NCBI RefSeq assembly: GCF_004519515.1
Contig: NZ_CP038145.1
Coordinates: 62,001 to 126,000, forward strand
Reading direction: 5' to 3'
DNA length: 64,000 bases
Source of the DNA: Actinobacillus indolicus
Lineage (GTDB): Bacteria > Pseudomonadota > Gammaproteobacteria > Enterobacterales > Pasteurellaceae
In this document: one piece after another, positions 1-7,808 of the stretch
Numbering within the stretch: the first letter of the stretch is position 1
Layout of the letters: each line of letters begins with the position of its first letter
Program-made: the position numbers and the translations under genes
Notes under the pieces: generated by a model
What the model was told of the DNA's origin: nothing
Databases searched by the model: none
Seen by the model: only the letters and a program-made list of their open reading frames with translations

Positions 1-1
1 A

Positions 2-82
2 CAGAAAGATATGGTAATCGAACAAGTTAGATTGCTCAGTAAAAGCGGTGGCAAATCGGGCGATTTTGTTGCAAAACCATAA
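2..82 (+). CDS. moaC: Cyclic pyranopterin monophosphate synthase MoaC, C-terminal end only
   Basis: Only the last 26 codons and the TAA stop fall inside the window; the gene begins upstream. The visible tail reads VRLLSKSGGKSGDF before the stop, which matches the conserved C-terminus of MoaC, the enzyme that rearranges the GTP-derived intermediate to cyclic pyranopterin monophosphate in molybdenum cofactor synthesis. The order moaC, moaD, moaE on one strand supports the call. The 99 bases between this stop and moaD are filled by a composite palindromic repeat. Confidence 0.85.
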   Translation, partial: QKDMVIEQVRLLSKSGGKSGDFVAKP

Positions 83-87
83 CATTT

Positions 88-156
88 TGTAGGGGCAAAT
101 CATATTTGCCCCGATAATTCAAAATATCACAAGGGCGAATGTAATTCGCCCCTACA
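88..156. repeat. Composite palindromic intergenic repeat between moaC and moaD
   Basis: Two hairpins stand in tandem: GGGGCAAAT / ATTTGCCCC at 92-112 and a GGGCGAAT / ATTCGCCC pair at about 132-151. The outer ends, TGTAGGGGC (88-96) and GCCCCTACA (148-156), are exact inverted repeats of each other, so the whole unit can fold as one cruciform. It resembles the GTAGGGGCG-type short palindromes scattered in many bacterial genomes. It may act as an attenuator or mRNA-stability element between moaC and moaD. Confidence 0.75.
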
Positions 157-181
157 AATTATCGATGAGATTAATTAAAAA

Positions 182-427
182 ATGATTAAAGTACTCTTTT
201 TCGCCCAAACCCGTGAATTAGTGGGCGTAGATAGCTTAGAGGTTGAAGCAACCTTTGCCACAGCTGAACAGCTTCGCCAACATTTAGCCGAACGTAGCAA
301 CAAATGGGCATTAGCATTACAAGCAGGGAAATTGTTAGTCGCCATTAATCAAACCATTTCCCCTTTATCTGCTGAAATTAAAGACGGCGATGAAGTGGCC
401 TTCTTTCCACCAGTAACTGGGGGCTAA
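182..427 (+). CDS. moaD: Molybdopterin synthase small subunit MoaD
   Basis: An 81-residue ubiquitin-fold sulfur carrier ending in the diagnostic Gly-Gly (PPVTGG). In this family the C-terminal glycine is adenylylated and converted to a thiocarboxylate, which MoaE uses to insert the dithiolene sulfurs into precursor Z. The length matches E. coli MoaD. The TAA stop (425-427) is followed directly by the moaE ATG at 428, so the two are almost certainly translationally coupled and made in equal amounts for the heterotetramer. The Shine-Dalgarno is weak. Confidence 0.96.
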   Translation: MIKVLFFAQTRELVGVDSLEVEATFATAEQLRQHLAERSNKWALALQAGKLLVAINQTISPLSAEIKDGDEVAFFPPVTGG

Positions 428-880
428 ATGGAACAAACACTTATTCAAGTTCAACAAGATCCCTTCGATCAAAATGCGATCTATAAATGGTTGAGTGAAC
501 AACATTCCGTTGGTGCAACTACCCTTTTTGTCGGCAAAGTGCGTGAAATGAATTTGGGCGATAGCGTGTCAGGTTTATACTTGGAACACTACCCTGCAAT
601 GACCGAAAAAGCCTTGCGAGAAATTGTTGATGAAGCAAGAAGCCGTTGGGAACTACAACGCGTTGCGGTTATTCACCGTATCGGACAGCTTTATACGGGC
701 GATGAAATCGTCTTAGTCGGCGTCAGTTCCGCTCATCGTGGCAACGCCTATCACGCCAATGAATTTATTATGGACTATCTGAAAACTAAAGCCCCATTCT
801 GGAAACGTGAAACCACCAACCACGGCGACCGTTGGATTGAAGGGCGTGAGAGCGATCAACAAGCGGCGGATAAGTGGTAA
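428..880 (+). CDS. moaE: Molybdopterin synthase catalytic subunit MoaE
   Basis: A 150-residue protein of typical MoaE length. The conserved segment VSSAHRGNAYHANEF and the lysine-bearing YLKTKAPFWKRE stretch, where the family's active-site lysines lie, are both present, followed by the usual GDRW and ESDQQAA end. It forms a heterotetramer with MoaD and makes molybdopterin. The likely client within this window is the formate dehydrogenase at 17842-20907. An uptake signal core overlaps the last base of the stop codon. Confidence 0.96.
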   Translation: MEQTLIQVQQDPFDQNAIYKWLSEQHSVGATTLFVGKVREMNLGDSVSGLYLEHYPAMTEKALREIVDEARSRWELQRVAVIHRIGQLYTGDEIVLVGVSSAHRGNAYHANEFIMDYLKTKAPFWKRETTNHGDRWIEGRESDQQAADKW

Positions 881-888
881 CAAGCGGT
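880..888 (+). repeat. DNA uptake signal sequence, Apl type
   Basis: Exact ACAAGCGGT core followed by C, beginning on the last base of the moaE stop. The downstream AAAATTTTGCA, just before the ybeY start, completes the extended motif. Confidence 0.85.
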
Positions 889-911
889 CAGATTTTAGGA
901 AAATTTTGCAA

Positions 912-1400
912 ATGAATTTATATATCGATCTCCAAATTGCCTCTGAAAATACAGAAGGCTTACCGGCGGAAGCTCAATTTCAACACTGGGTGGATAAAGC
1001 ATTAGCCATGGAAGCGAAAACGACGGATTATCCTGAAACGGAAATCACTATTCGTATTGTAGATGAAGCCGAAAGCCACGAGTTAAATTTAACCTACCGT
1101 GGCAAAGACAAGCCAACTAACGTACTCTCTTTCCCGTTTGAAGTGCCAGAAGGGATTGAGTTACCCCTGTTGGGGGATTTAATTATCTGTCGTCAGGTCG
1201 TCGAAAAAGAAGCGGTTGAACAAGAAAAACCGCTCGAAGCTCACTGGGCGCATTTGGCCATTCATGGCACATTACATTTGCTTGGCTACGACCATTTAAC
1301 CGATGAAGAAGCGGAAGAAATGGAAAGTCTGGAAACGGAAATTATGCAGTCGCTAGGATTTGATGATCCCTATATTGCAGAAAAAATAATAGGAGAATGA
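912..1400 (+). CDS. ybeY: Endoribonuclease YbeY (rRNA maturation factor)
   Basis: A 162-residue zinc-dependent single-strand endoribonuclease needed for 16S rRNA 3' maturation and ribosome quality control. The signature HLAIHGTLHLLGYDH is intact and carries the three zinc-binding histidines (H-x3-H-x5-H). I place the start at the ATG at 912 (MNLYIDLQ); the open frame extends back to 807, but that part lies inside moaE and encodes a lysine/arginine-rich shadow peptide that includes the uptake signal. An AGGA stretch lies 12-16 bases upstream of the ATG. The stop overlaps the next start in ATGA. Confidence 0.93.
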   Translation: MNLYIDLQIASENTEGLPAEAQFQHWVDKALAMEAKTTDYPETEITIRIVDEAESHELNLTYRGKDKPTNVLSFPFEVPEGIELPLLGDLIICRQVVEKEAVEQEKPLEAHWAHLAIHGTLHLLGYDHLTDEEAEEMESLETEIMQSLGFDDPYIAEKIIGE

Positions 1401-2149
1401 CGATGCCTTTTTTAATTGGTTTAAGTGTACTTATTGCGATTTATTTTTCTATCCACGTTTATCGAACCGGGCGAGAATACTACTGGATTGGTTTAATGCT
1501 TGGTGCACCATTTTTAGGCAGCTTAATTTATTTTCTCGCAGTTTATTTACCTGAAATGCGTGAAAGTCGTTTAGGTCACCAAGTGGAATCAAAATTACGC
1601 AAAGCTCTGAACCCATATAAAGCGCTACAGGATGCAGAAAAGGCATATAAAGCGACTCCAACCGTTCAAAACCAACTTCTACTTGCTAAAGCTTTAGTAG
1701 ATAGTGAACGGGCAATAGAAGCGATCCCTTTATATGAAAGTATATTAGCTCAACCGCTATATCAACAAGATAAAAATATTAACCTTCACTTTGCTTTTGC
1801 CCTATTTAAAACAAAACAATTTGAACGTTCAAAAGAAATATTGGAACAACAAGGGTTAACTCATATACAAGAAAATGAAGAAAGCTTACTTCTCTATACA
1901 AAAAATCTTATTTTCTTAAATGACAAGCAACAAGCAGTAAAAAATTTTGAATTACTCTTTCAACAAAACCCAAGTCTTGAAGCTCAAATTTGCTATGTTG
2001 AAGCATTAATTCATTGGAATGAAATAGAAAAAGCACTTCAAACCTTGGAGCAAATTGAAGAACACATTAATTTACTCCCAAAACATGCTAAACGTTTAAA
2101 TACCCAGTGGATTACACAAGTAAACAAACTTCGCCAGCAATTAAAATAA
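1397..2149 (+). CDS. Membrane-anchored tetratricopeptide-repeat protein
   Basis: A 250-residue protein with two N-terminal hydrophobic segments (about residues 4-20 and 29-50) followed by a soluble helical region of degenerate TPR-like repeats (about 75-240, with pairs such as LLLAKALVDSERAIEAIPLYESIL). The topology implies an inner-membrane anchor with a protein-interaction domain. Its start overlaps the ybeY stop by 4 bases, and tmcA follows 1 base after its stop, so it sits in the same transcription unit. A second ATG at 1403 could be the true start. I do not recognise a specific function. Confidence 0.75.
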   Translation: MTMPFLIGLSVLIAIYFSIHVYRTGREYYWIGLMLGAPFLGSLIYFLAVYLPEMRESRLGHQVESKLRKALNPYKALQDAEKAYKATPTVQNQLLLAKALVDSERAIEAIPLYESILAQPLYQQDKNINLHFAFALFKTKQFERSKEILEQQGLTHIQENEESLLLYTKNLIFLNDKQQAVKNFELLFQQNPSLEAQICYVEALIHWNEIEKALQTLEQIEEHINLLPKHAKRLNTQWITQVNKLRQQLK

Positions 2150-2150
2150 T

Positions 2151-4010
2151 ATGCGTCAACTTGTTGTTACATCCCAGTTATGTTTAGGCACTGAAAAAGT
2201 GCCTTATTTAGCTTATCAAAAAGCAGATTTTCATTCGCCGTCACAATCAATTATTCTGTTTTCCAACGCCAAAACCTTACTCGGTCAAGAGTTTTCCTGT
2301 GCTATTTACGATATGCGAGCCAAAGGCGGTGTTTGCCTTAATCTTGATGCATTAGCGATTGTGGCAGGCACTATTCAAGAAGGTGGAACGCTCTATTTGG
2401 TCTGTCCAGAATGGGATAATTTAGAGCAACAAGTCGATTTTGATGCGTTACGTTGGAACGCTCAACAGTCGATTGCTACGCCGAATTTTTATCTTTATTT
2501 TAAAGGATTAGTAGAACAGTTTGGATTTATAAGGACACGAAGTGTCGTGTCCCTACAAGTTAATCAACGTGGCTGTGGGGACGCAACGCTTGGTATCCTC
2601 ACACAAGATCAGCAAAATATCTTCGATAACTTACCGCTTGATCCTGCCGATATTCATCTTATTCTCGCTCCCCGTGGCCGTGGCAAATCGACATTATCGG
2701 GCAAGCTCGCAGAAAAGCTCTCTCAGCAATATGCGGTATCCATTACTGCCCGTAGCCATTCAGCCTTACCGAATTTTTGGAAAGGGATTGAAAGAGATAA
2801 AGTACAATTCTTTGCTCCTGATCGTTTAATTCAGATGATAGAACAGCAAAATATCTCGCCAAATCAATGGCTGTTTATTGATGAAGCAACGAGTTTACCT
2901 TTGCCGATGTTACAACGGTTTTGTGCCTATTTTGATAAAGTGGTGCTAACCACAACAACTCAAAATTATGAAGGTACTGGGCGTGGTTTTTGTTTGAAGT
3001 TTCTGCCGACATTAACCCGTTTTACGAAACAGTGGACATTGAGTGAACCGTTGAGATGGGGAGAGAATGATCCGTTGGAAGCCTTTATTAATCAATTATT
3101 GCTGTTGGAAGATAAAATCCCCTCTTTCCCCCCCTCAGCCTTTGGCAGCTCCCCCCGCAAGCAGGGGGAGCGAAGTTTAGCTCAATATATTAATTTCTAT
3201 CACCTACTCGCTCAAGCCCATTACAAAACAACGCCAACGGATTTACGCCGTCTGTTTGATGCACCTGATCAGCACTATTTTTATCTTGAAGAGCAAGAAA
3301 GACTGATTGCAGGTTGCTGGGCAGTCAATGAAGGAGGGTTAGATGACGAACTTACTCAAGCCATTTGGCGTGGCGAACGCCGTCCTCAAGGAAATTTGGT
3401 GGCTCAATATCTCTGTTTTCAAGGTAATTTGCCTGATGCCTGCCGTTTAAAATCGGTGCGAATTTCACGTATTGCGGTACTGCCTGAATATCAGAAGCAA
3501 GGCTACGGCAAGCGGTTAGTTTTGCAAAATATTTTGCAAATCGCACCGCTTGTGGATTTTGTTTCCGTCAGTTTTGGAATGACTGAAACGCTTCTACGCT
3601 TTTGGCAATCCTGCGGGTTCGAACTGGTACAAATCACGCCGACAGCCGAAGCCAGCAGTGGCTACCAAAGTGCTATGATGCTCTATCCGATTTCCGAACA
3701 AGGTAAATATTTCGTTCAAAAAGCGCGAAAACAATTCGAACGAGATTATCCTTTATTGCACGGTCATGACGGCGCAATGGATCTTGACGAGCAAGATCGA
3801 CAAAATCTTTATGGTTTTGCTTATGAACAAAGAACCTTTCTTGCTTGTTATGCCAGTCTAAAACGCCTTTTTAACCAATATCCAAAAGAACTTCATTTAC
3901 TTGAACGTGCTTTTTCTCAACCTTATGGCGAACTTCCATCAAATTATAAATTATGGGTACAACAAGTACGCCAGACTGTTCAAAAGTTAAACTTATCTAA
4001 AATTAAGTAA
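2151..4010 (+). CDS. tmcA: tRNA(Met) cytidine acetyltransferase TmcA
   Basis: A 619-residue enzyme that makes N4-acetylcytidine at the wobble base of elongator tRNA-Met using acetyl-CoA and ATP. It has an N-terminal domain, an RNA-helicase-like ATPase with Walker A APRGRGKST (173-181) and IDEATSLP (243-250), and a GNAT acetyltransferase domain with the acetyl-CoA loop QKQGYGKRL (448-456). E. coli TmcA is about 670 residues. Two short palindromic repeats have been absorbed in frame, covering residues 127-136 and 326-342, and an inverted uptake-signal pair covers part of the GNAT domain. Despite this the frame is open throughout, so the gene looks functional. Confidence 0.93.
   Translation: MRQLVVTSQLCLGTEKVPYLAYQKADFHSPSQSIILFSNAKTLLGQEFSCAIYDMRAKGGVCLNLDALAIVAGTIQEGGTLYLVCPEWDNLEQQVDFDALRWNAQQSIATPNFYLYFKGLVEQFGFIRTRSVVSLQVNQRGCGDATLGILTQDQQNIFDNLPLDPADIHLILAPRGRGKSTLSGKLAEKLSQQYAVSITARSHSALPNFWKGIERDKVQFFAPDRLIQMIEQQNISPNQWLFIDEATSLPLPMLQRFCAYFDKVVLTTTTQNYEGTGRGFCLKFLPTLTRFTKQWTLSEPLRWGENDPLEAFINQLLLLEDKIPSFPPSAFGSSPRKQGERSLAQYINFYHLLAQAHYKTTPTDLRRLFDAPDQHYFYLEEQERLIAGCWAVNEGGLDDELTQAIWRGERRPQGNLVAQYLCFQGNLPDACRLKSVRISRIAVLPEYQKQGYGKRLVLQNILQIAPLVDFVSVSFGMTETLLRFWQSCGFELVQITPTAEASSGYQSAMMLYPISEQGKYFVQKARKQFERDYPLLHGHDGAMDLDEQDRQNLYGFAYEQRTFLACYASLKRLFNQYPKELHLLERAFSQPYGELPSNYKLWVQQVRQTVQKLNLSKIK
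2531..2558. repeat. Palindromic repeat inside tmcA, first copy
   Basis: GGACACGA (2533-2540) and TCGTGTCC (2545-2552) form a perfect 8-bp stem with an AGTG loop, followed by CTACAA. This GGACACG...CGTGTCCCTAC form is a known type of dispersed bacterial palindrome. It is read in frame as residues 127-136 of TmcA (IRTRSVVSLQ). Confidence 0.7.
3126..3177. repeat. Palindromic repeat inside tmcA, second and unrelated element
   Basis: GCTCCCCC (3148-3155) and GGGGGAGC (3164-3171) form an 8-bp G/C stem with loop CGCAAGCA. It is preceded by a C-rich arm with CTCAGCCTTTGGCAG. The element is strikingly different in composition from the surrounding gene. It is read in frame as residues 326-342 of TmcA, rich in Ser, Pro and Gly, consistent with a surface linker between the ATPase and acetyltransferase domains. 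Confidence 0.75.
3508..3553. repeat. Inverted pair of uptake-signal cores inside tmcA
   Basis: GCAAGCGGT (3508-3516, one mismatch to the core) and ACCGCTTGT (3545-3553, exact on the minus strand) flank TTTTGCAAAATATTTTGCAAAT. The pair can form a hairpin and encodes part of the GNAT domain just after the acetyl-CoA loop. Confidence 0.75.
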
Positions 4011-4028
4011 AGTAATCGTTTGTGATTT

Positions 4029-4044
4029 TGTGAGTGTGATCACA
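4029..4044. promoter_or_regulatory. CRP-binding site upstream of mglB
   Basis: TGTGA-GTGTGA-TCACA: both half-sites of the CRP consensus are perfect with the correct 6-base spacer. It lies about 93 bases before the mglB start. Catabolite-controlled activation of mgl by cAMP-CRP is established in enteric bacteria, so the placement makes sense. Confidence 0.88.
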
Positions 4045-4136
4045 TTCTTTTGGCTTTTTTTGGAGTAAAATTTCAATCAGTTACTCTAAAGGTGACAATT
4101 TAAACTTAATTCAAAAAAATCCAATAGGAGCTGATT

Positions 4137-5129
4137 ATGAAAAAAACAGTACTAAGCGCAGTTGCATTAGCAGTCGGTTTAGGTGCACTTGCATCAACAG
4201 CACAAGCGGCAGACCGCATTGGTGTGACAATCTATAAATATGATGACAACTTTATGTCATTAATGCGCCAAGAGATTGAAAAAGAAGCAAAAACAGTCGG
4301 TGGTGTCGATTTATTGATGAACGACTCTCAAAATGCTCAATCAATCCAAAACGACCAAGTTGATGTTTTAATTTCAAAAGGCGTTAAAGCTTTAGCAATC
4401 AACTTAGTTGACCCATCAGCAGCTCCAACCATTATTGGTAAAGCAAAACCAGAAGGTATCCCAGTGGTATTCTTTAACAAAGACCCTGGTGATAAAGCAA
4501 TCGGTAGCTACGACAAAGCATTCTATGTGGGAACTAACCCGCAAGAGTCAGGCGTAATTCAAGGTGAATTAATTGCTAAACACTGGAAAGCAAACCCAGC
4601 GTATGACTTAAACAAAGACGGTAAAATCCAATACGTGATGTTAAAAGGTGAACCAGGCCACCCAGATGCTGAAGCTCGTACTAAATACTCTGTTGAGCAA
4701 TTAAATAAATTAGGTATCCAAACAGAAGAACTCTTCGTAGATACTGGTATGTGGGATGCAGCATTAGCGAAAGACAAAGTTGATGCGTGGTTATCTAGTG
4801 CGAAAGCAGGTAGCATTGAAGTCGTGATTGCAAATAACGATGGTATGGCAATGGGTGCATTAGAAGCAGCAAAAGCACACGGTAAAAAATTACCTATCTT
4901 TGGTGTAGATGCATTACCTGAAGTGCTTCAATTAATCAGCAAAGGTGAAATTGCAGGTACCGTATTAAATGATGGTGTAAACCAAGGTAAAGCTGTTGTT
5001 CATTTATCGAAAAACTTAGCTGCAGAGAAAGCACCAACTGAGGGTACTAAATGGGAATTAAAAGAGAAAGTATTACGTATTCCTTATGTGGGCGTAGATA
5101 AAGATAATCTTTCTGAATTCTTAAAATAA
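4137..5129 (+). CDS. mglB: Galactose/glucose-binding periplasmic protein MglB
   Basis: A 330-residue periplasmic binding protein for D-galactose, D-glucose and methyl-galactoside. A clear Sec signal peptide (MKKTVLSAVALAVGLGALAS, cleaved after AQA) is followed by RIGVTIYKYDDNFM, the family's N-terminal sugar-binding strand. Other typical segments are LAINLVDPSAA, VVFFNKDPG, and the EF-hand-like calcium loop DLNKDGKIQ near residue 155. It delivers sugar to the MglA/MglC transporter encoded just downstream. An AGGAG ribosome site lies just upstream of the ATG. It is the first gene of a CRP-controlled operon. Confidence 0.96.
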   Translation: MKKTVLSAVALAVGLGALASTAQAADRIGVTIYKYDDNFMSLMRQEIEKEAKTVGGVDLLMNDSQNAQSIQNDQVDVLISKGVKALAINLVDPSAAPTIIGKAKPEGIPVVFFNKDPGDKAIGSYDKAFYVGTNPQESGVIQGELIAKHWKANPAYDLNKDGKIQYVMLKGEPGHPDAEARTKYSVEQLNKLGIQTEELFVDTGMWDAALAKDKVDAWLSSAKAGSIEVVIANNDGMAMGALEAAKAHGKKLPIFGVDALPEVLQLISKGEIAGTVLNDGVNQGKAVVHLSKNLAAEKAPTEGTKWELKEKVLRIPYVGVDKDNLSEFLK

Positions 5130-5145
5130 TTTAATGTTGTAGTTT

Positions 5146-5165
5146 GGGGGAGGGAAACCTCCCCC
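5146..5165 (+). promoter_or_regulatory. Strong intercistronic hairpin between mglB and mglA
   Basis: GGGGGAGG (5146-5153) pairs with CCTCCCCC (5158-5165) around a GAAA tetraloop, followed by TATTTT. This 8-bp G/C stem with a GNRA-type loop should be very stable. It probably protects the mglB message 3' end and/or partly terminates, so that the binding protein is made in excess over the membrane components. Confidence 0.75.
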
Positions 5166-5183
5166 TATTTTGTGAGGTTGGAT

Positions 5184-6701
5184 ATGACAGAACATGCTCC
5201 GCAAAACAGCGAAATTCTTCTAACGATGAAGAATGTCAGTAAAACCTTTCCTGGTGTAAAAGCATTAGATAACGCAAATTTAACCGTTCGCTCTCACTCT
5301 GTTCATGCCTTAATGGGTGAAAATGGTGCGGGTAAATCAACGTTACTGAAGTGTTTATTTGGTATTTATGCCAAAGATGAAGGTGAAATTCTTTTCCTTG
5401 GTAAACCTGTTAATTTTAAAACCTCTAAAGAGGCCTTAGAGAATGGAATTTCAATGGTTCACCAAGAGCTTAATCTTGTTCGTCAACGTAATGTAATGGA
5501 CAACTTGTGGCTCGGTCGCTATCCACTTAAAGGATTTTTTGTGGATCATGCGAAAATGTATCGTGATACAAAAGAAATTTTTGATGAACTAGATATCAAT
5601 ATTGATCCTAAAGAAAAAGTAGCAAACCTCTCTGTATCACAGATGCAGATGATTGAAATTGCTAAAGCGTTCTCTTATAACGCCAAAATTGTGATCATGG
5701 ATGAACCAACCTCTTCTCTCTCGGAAAAAGAAGTTGAACATTTATTTAAAATTATTGAAAAACTAAAAACTCGAGGTTGTGGCATCATTTATATTTCTCA
5801 CAAGATGGATGAAATTTTCAAAATTTGTGACGAAATTACCATTCTTCGTGATGGTAAATGGATCAATACCGTCCCAGTAAAAGAAACGACAATGGACGGT
5901 ATTGTATCAATGATGGTAGGGCGTGAATTAACTCAGCGTTTCCCACCTAAAATTAATACGCCAAAAGAGGTTATCCTACAAGTAGAACATTTAACTGCGA
6001 AAAACCAGCCGTCTATTCAAGATATTAATTTTGAATTGCGTAAAGGCGAAATTTTAGGGATCGCAGGCTTAGTCGGTGCCAAACGTACAGATATTGTCGA
6101 AACTATTTTCGGTGTGCGTGAGCGTAAAGAAGGTTCGGTGAAGCTACATGGAAAAGAAATGGCAAATCGCACCGCTTTAGAGGCAATCAATAACGGTTTT
6201 GCCCTTGTGACGGAAGAACGCCGTTCAACAGGGATCTATGCGAACTTAAGTATTGAATTTAACTCGCTAATTTCAAACATGAAGTCTTACCTAGGATCAT
6301 TTGGGTTGCTTAGTAGTGCCAAAATGAAGAGCGATACGCAATGGGTAATCGATTCCATGAATGTGAAAACGCCATCCCATAAAACGAATATCGGATCGTT
6401 ATCCGGTGGTAACCAACAAAAAGTGGTTATCGGGCGTTGGCTATTAACACAACCTGAGATTTTGATGCTGGATGAACCAACTCGTGGTATTGATATCGGC
6501 GCAAAATACGAGATTTATCAGCTGATTATGCAACTGGCCCAAAAAGATAAAGGCATTATTATGATTTCATCAGAAATGCCTGAATTGCTAGGGGTGACAG
6601 ACCGAATCCTCGTGATGAGTAACGGTAAAGTCGCAGGTATTGTCGAAACGGCAAAAACCTCTCAAGAAGAAATTTTACAGCTCGCTGCAAAATATTTATA
6701 A
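5184..6701 (+). CDS. mglA: Galactose/methyl-galactoside ABC transporter ATP-binding protein MglA
   Basis: A 505-residue double-cassette ATPase; E. coli MglA has 506. The first cassette has Walker A GENGAGKST (45-53), the LSVSQMQMIEIAKA signature and MDEPTSSLS. The second has the degenerate P-loop typical of this subfamily (GLVGAKRTD) with LSGGNQQKVVIGRWL and LDEPTRGID. The frame is open from a GTG at 5172, but I choose the ATG at 5184 (MTEHAPQ) because GAGG sits 7-10 bases upstream. It powers sugar import through MglC. Confidence 0.95.
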   Translation: MTEHAPQNSEILLTMKNVSKTFPGVKALDNANLTVRSHSVHALMGENGAGKSTLLKCLFGIYAKDEGEILFLGKPVNFKTSKEALENGISMVHQELNLVRQRNVMDNLWLGRYPLKGFFVDHAKMYRDTKEIFDELDINIDPKEKVANLSVSQMQMIEIAKAFSYNAKIVIMDEPTSSLSEKEVEHLFKIIEKLKTRGCGIIYISHKMDEIFKICDEITILRDGKWINTVPVKETTMDGIVSMMVGRELTQRFPPKINTPKEVILQVEHLTAKNQPSIQDINFELRKGEILGIAGLVGAKRTDIVETIFGVRERKEGSVKLHGKEMANRTALEAINNGFALVTEERRSTGIYANLSIEFNSLISNMKSYLGSFGLLSSAKMKSDTQWVIDSMNVKTPSHKTNIGSLSGGNQQKVVIGRWLLTQPEILMLDEPTRGIDIGAKYEIYQLIMQLAQKDKGIIMISSEMPELLGVTDRILVMSNGKVAGIVETAKTSQEEILQLAAKYL

Positions 6702-6718
6702 CAGGAAGGATGTGAATT

Positions 6719-7729
6719 ATGTCTAGTCTCACTCAAACAAAATCCTTAGATTTTCTTAAACAAAATGCGATTTACTTCGTATTATTAGTGCTTTTAATCA
6801 TTATTATTGCTCAAGATCCAAGTTTCTTAAGTTTACGTAACTTCAGTAACATCTTAACCCAATCTTCTGTACGTTTAATTATCGCACTGGGGGTAGCAGG
6901 TTTACTTGTGTCACAAGGTACGGACTTATCTGCTGGTCGCCAAGTAGGTTTAGCCGCTGTAGTCGCAGCAACCATGCTACAAGCCATGGATAATATGAAC
7001 CGCGTATTCCCCGATCTCGGTGAAATTCCAATCCCTGTGGTCATTTTAACCGTTTGTGCTATCGGTGCGGTTATCGGTTTAGTCAATGGTTTAGTGATTG
7101 CTTATCTCAACGTAACACCATTTATCGCGACAATGGGTACAATGATCATCGTCTATGGTATTAACTCTCTTTACTACGATGCTGTAGGTTCATCACCAAT
7201 TGCGGGCTTTAATGACAGTTTCTCTACTTTCGCACAAGGCTTCTTCCAATTTGGTAGCTTTAGATTGTCTTACATTACTATCTATGCCGCGATTGCCTCA
7301 ATCCTTGTTTGGATTATGTGGAATAAAACTCGCTTTGGTAAAAATATCTTCGCTATCGGTGGTAACCCAGAAGCGGCTAAAGTTTCAGGGGTAAACGTTG
7401 CGCGTAACTTAGTGGTTATCTATATGATCGCAGGTATCTTCTACGCCTTCGGCGGTATGTTAGAAGCTGGCCGTATCGGTAGTGCAACGAACAACTTAGG
7501 CTTTATGTACGAGTTAGATGCGATTGCTGCTTGCGTAGTTGGTGGTGTATCTTTCGCTGGTGGTGTGGGTACGGTAATCGGCGTGGTAACAGGGGTATTA
7601 ATCTTCACCGTTATCAACTACGGCTTAACCTATATCGGTGTAAACCCTTACTGGCAGTATATCATCAAAGGTAGTATTATTATCTTCGCTGTTGCAATTG
7701 ATTCGCTTAAATACGCGAAGAAAAAATAA
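6719..7729 (+). CDS. mglC: Galactose/methyl-galactoside ABC transporter permease MglC
   Basis: A 336-residue inner-membrane permease, the same length as E. coli MglC, with about eight to ten hydrophobic segments and the branched-chain/ribose permease signature region GLVNGLVIAYLNVTPFIATM and GGNPEAAKVSGVN. It starts 17 bases after mglA with AGGAAGG in between. It is the last gene of the mgl operon; the operon terminator follows, and an insertion sequence sits in its T-tract. Confidence 0.95.
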   Translation: MSSLTQTKSLDFLKQNAIYFVLLVLLIIIIAQDPSFLSLRNFSNILTQSSVRLIIALGVAGLLVSQGTDLSAGRQVGLAAVVAATMLQAMDNMNRVFPDLGEIPIPVVILTVCAIGAVIGLVNGLVIAYLNVTPFIATMGTMIIVYGINSLYYDAVGSSPIAGFNDSFSTFAQGFFQFGSFRLSYITIYAAIASILVWIMWNKTRFGKNIFAIGGNPEAAKVSGVNVARNLVVIYMIAGIFYAFGGMLEAGRIGSATNNLGFMYELDAIAACVVGGVSFAGGVGTVIGVVTGVLIFTVINYGLTYIGVNPYWQYIIKGSIIIFAVAIDSLKYAKKK

Positions 7730-7751
7730 TCAACAAATAGCACTTAGTATT

Positions 7752-7808
7752 AATCTGCTCCCCAAAAGTTGGATTAAATAACCAACAGATTAAGGAGCAG
7801 ATTTTTTT
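7752..7808 (+). terminator. Rho-independent terminator of mglBAC
   Basis: AATCTGCTCC (7752-7761) pairs with GGAGCAGATT (7794-7803), with an inner GTTGG/CCAAC pair (7768-7772 and 7782-7786), followed by a T-run. The arms also vaguely resemble the CCCCAAAAGTTGGA ends of some IS3-family elements, so this could be a remnant that now serves as terminator. The insertion sequence target duplication starts inside the T-tract. Confidence 0.75.

Noticed and set aside
88..156. Molybdenum cofactor riboswitch before moaD
   Set aside because: Known moco riboswitches are larger and lie before moaA or similar genes. This is a simple double palindrome inside the operon.
807..911. N-terminal extension of YbeY
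   Set aside because: It overlaps moaE in another frame and translates the uptake signal. The conserved family begins near ATG 912.
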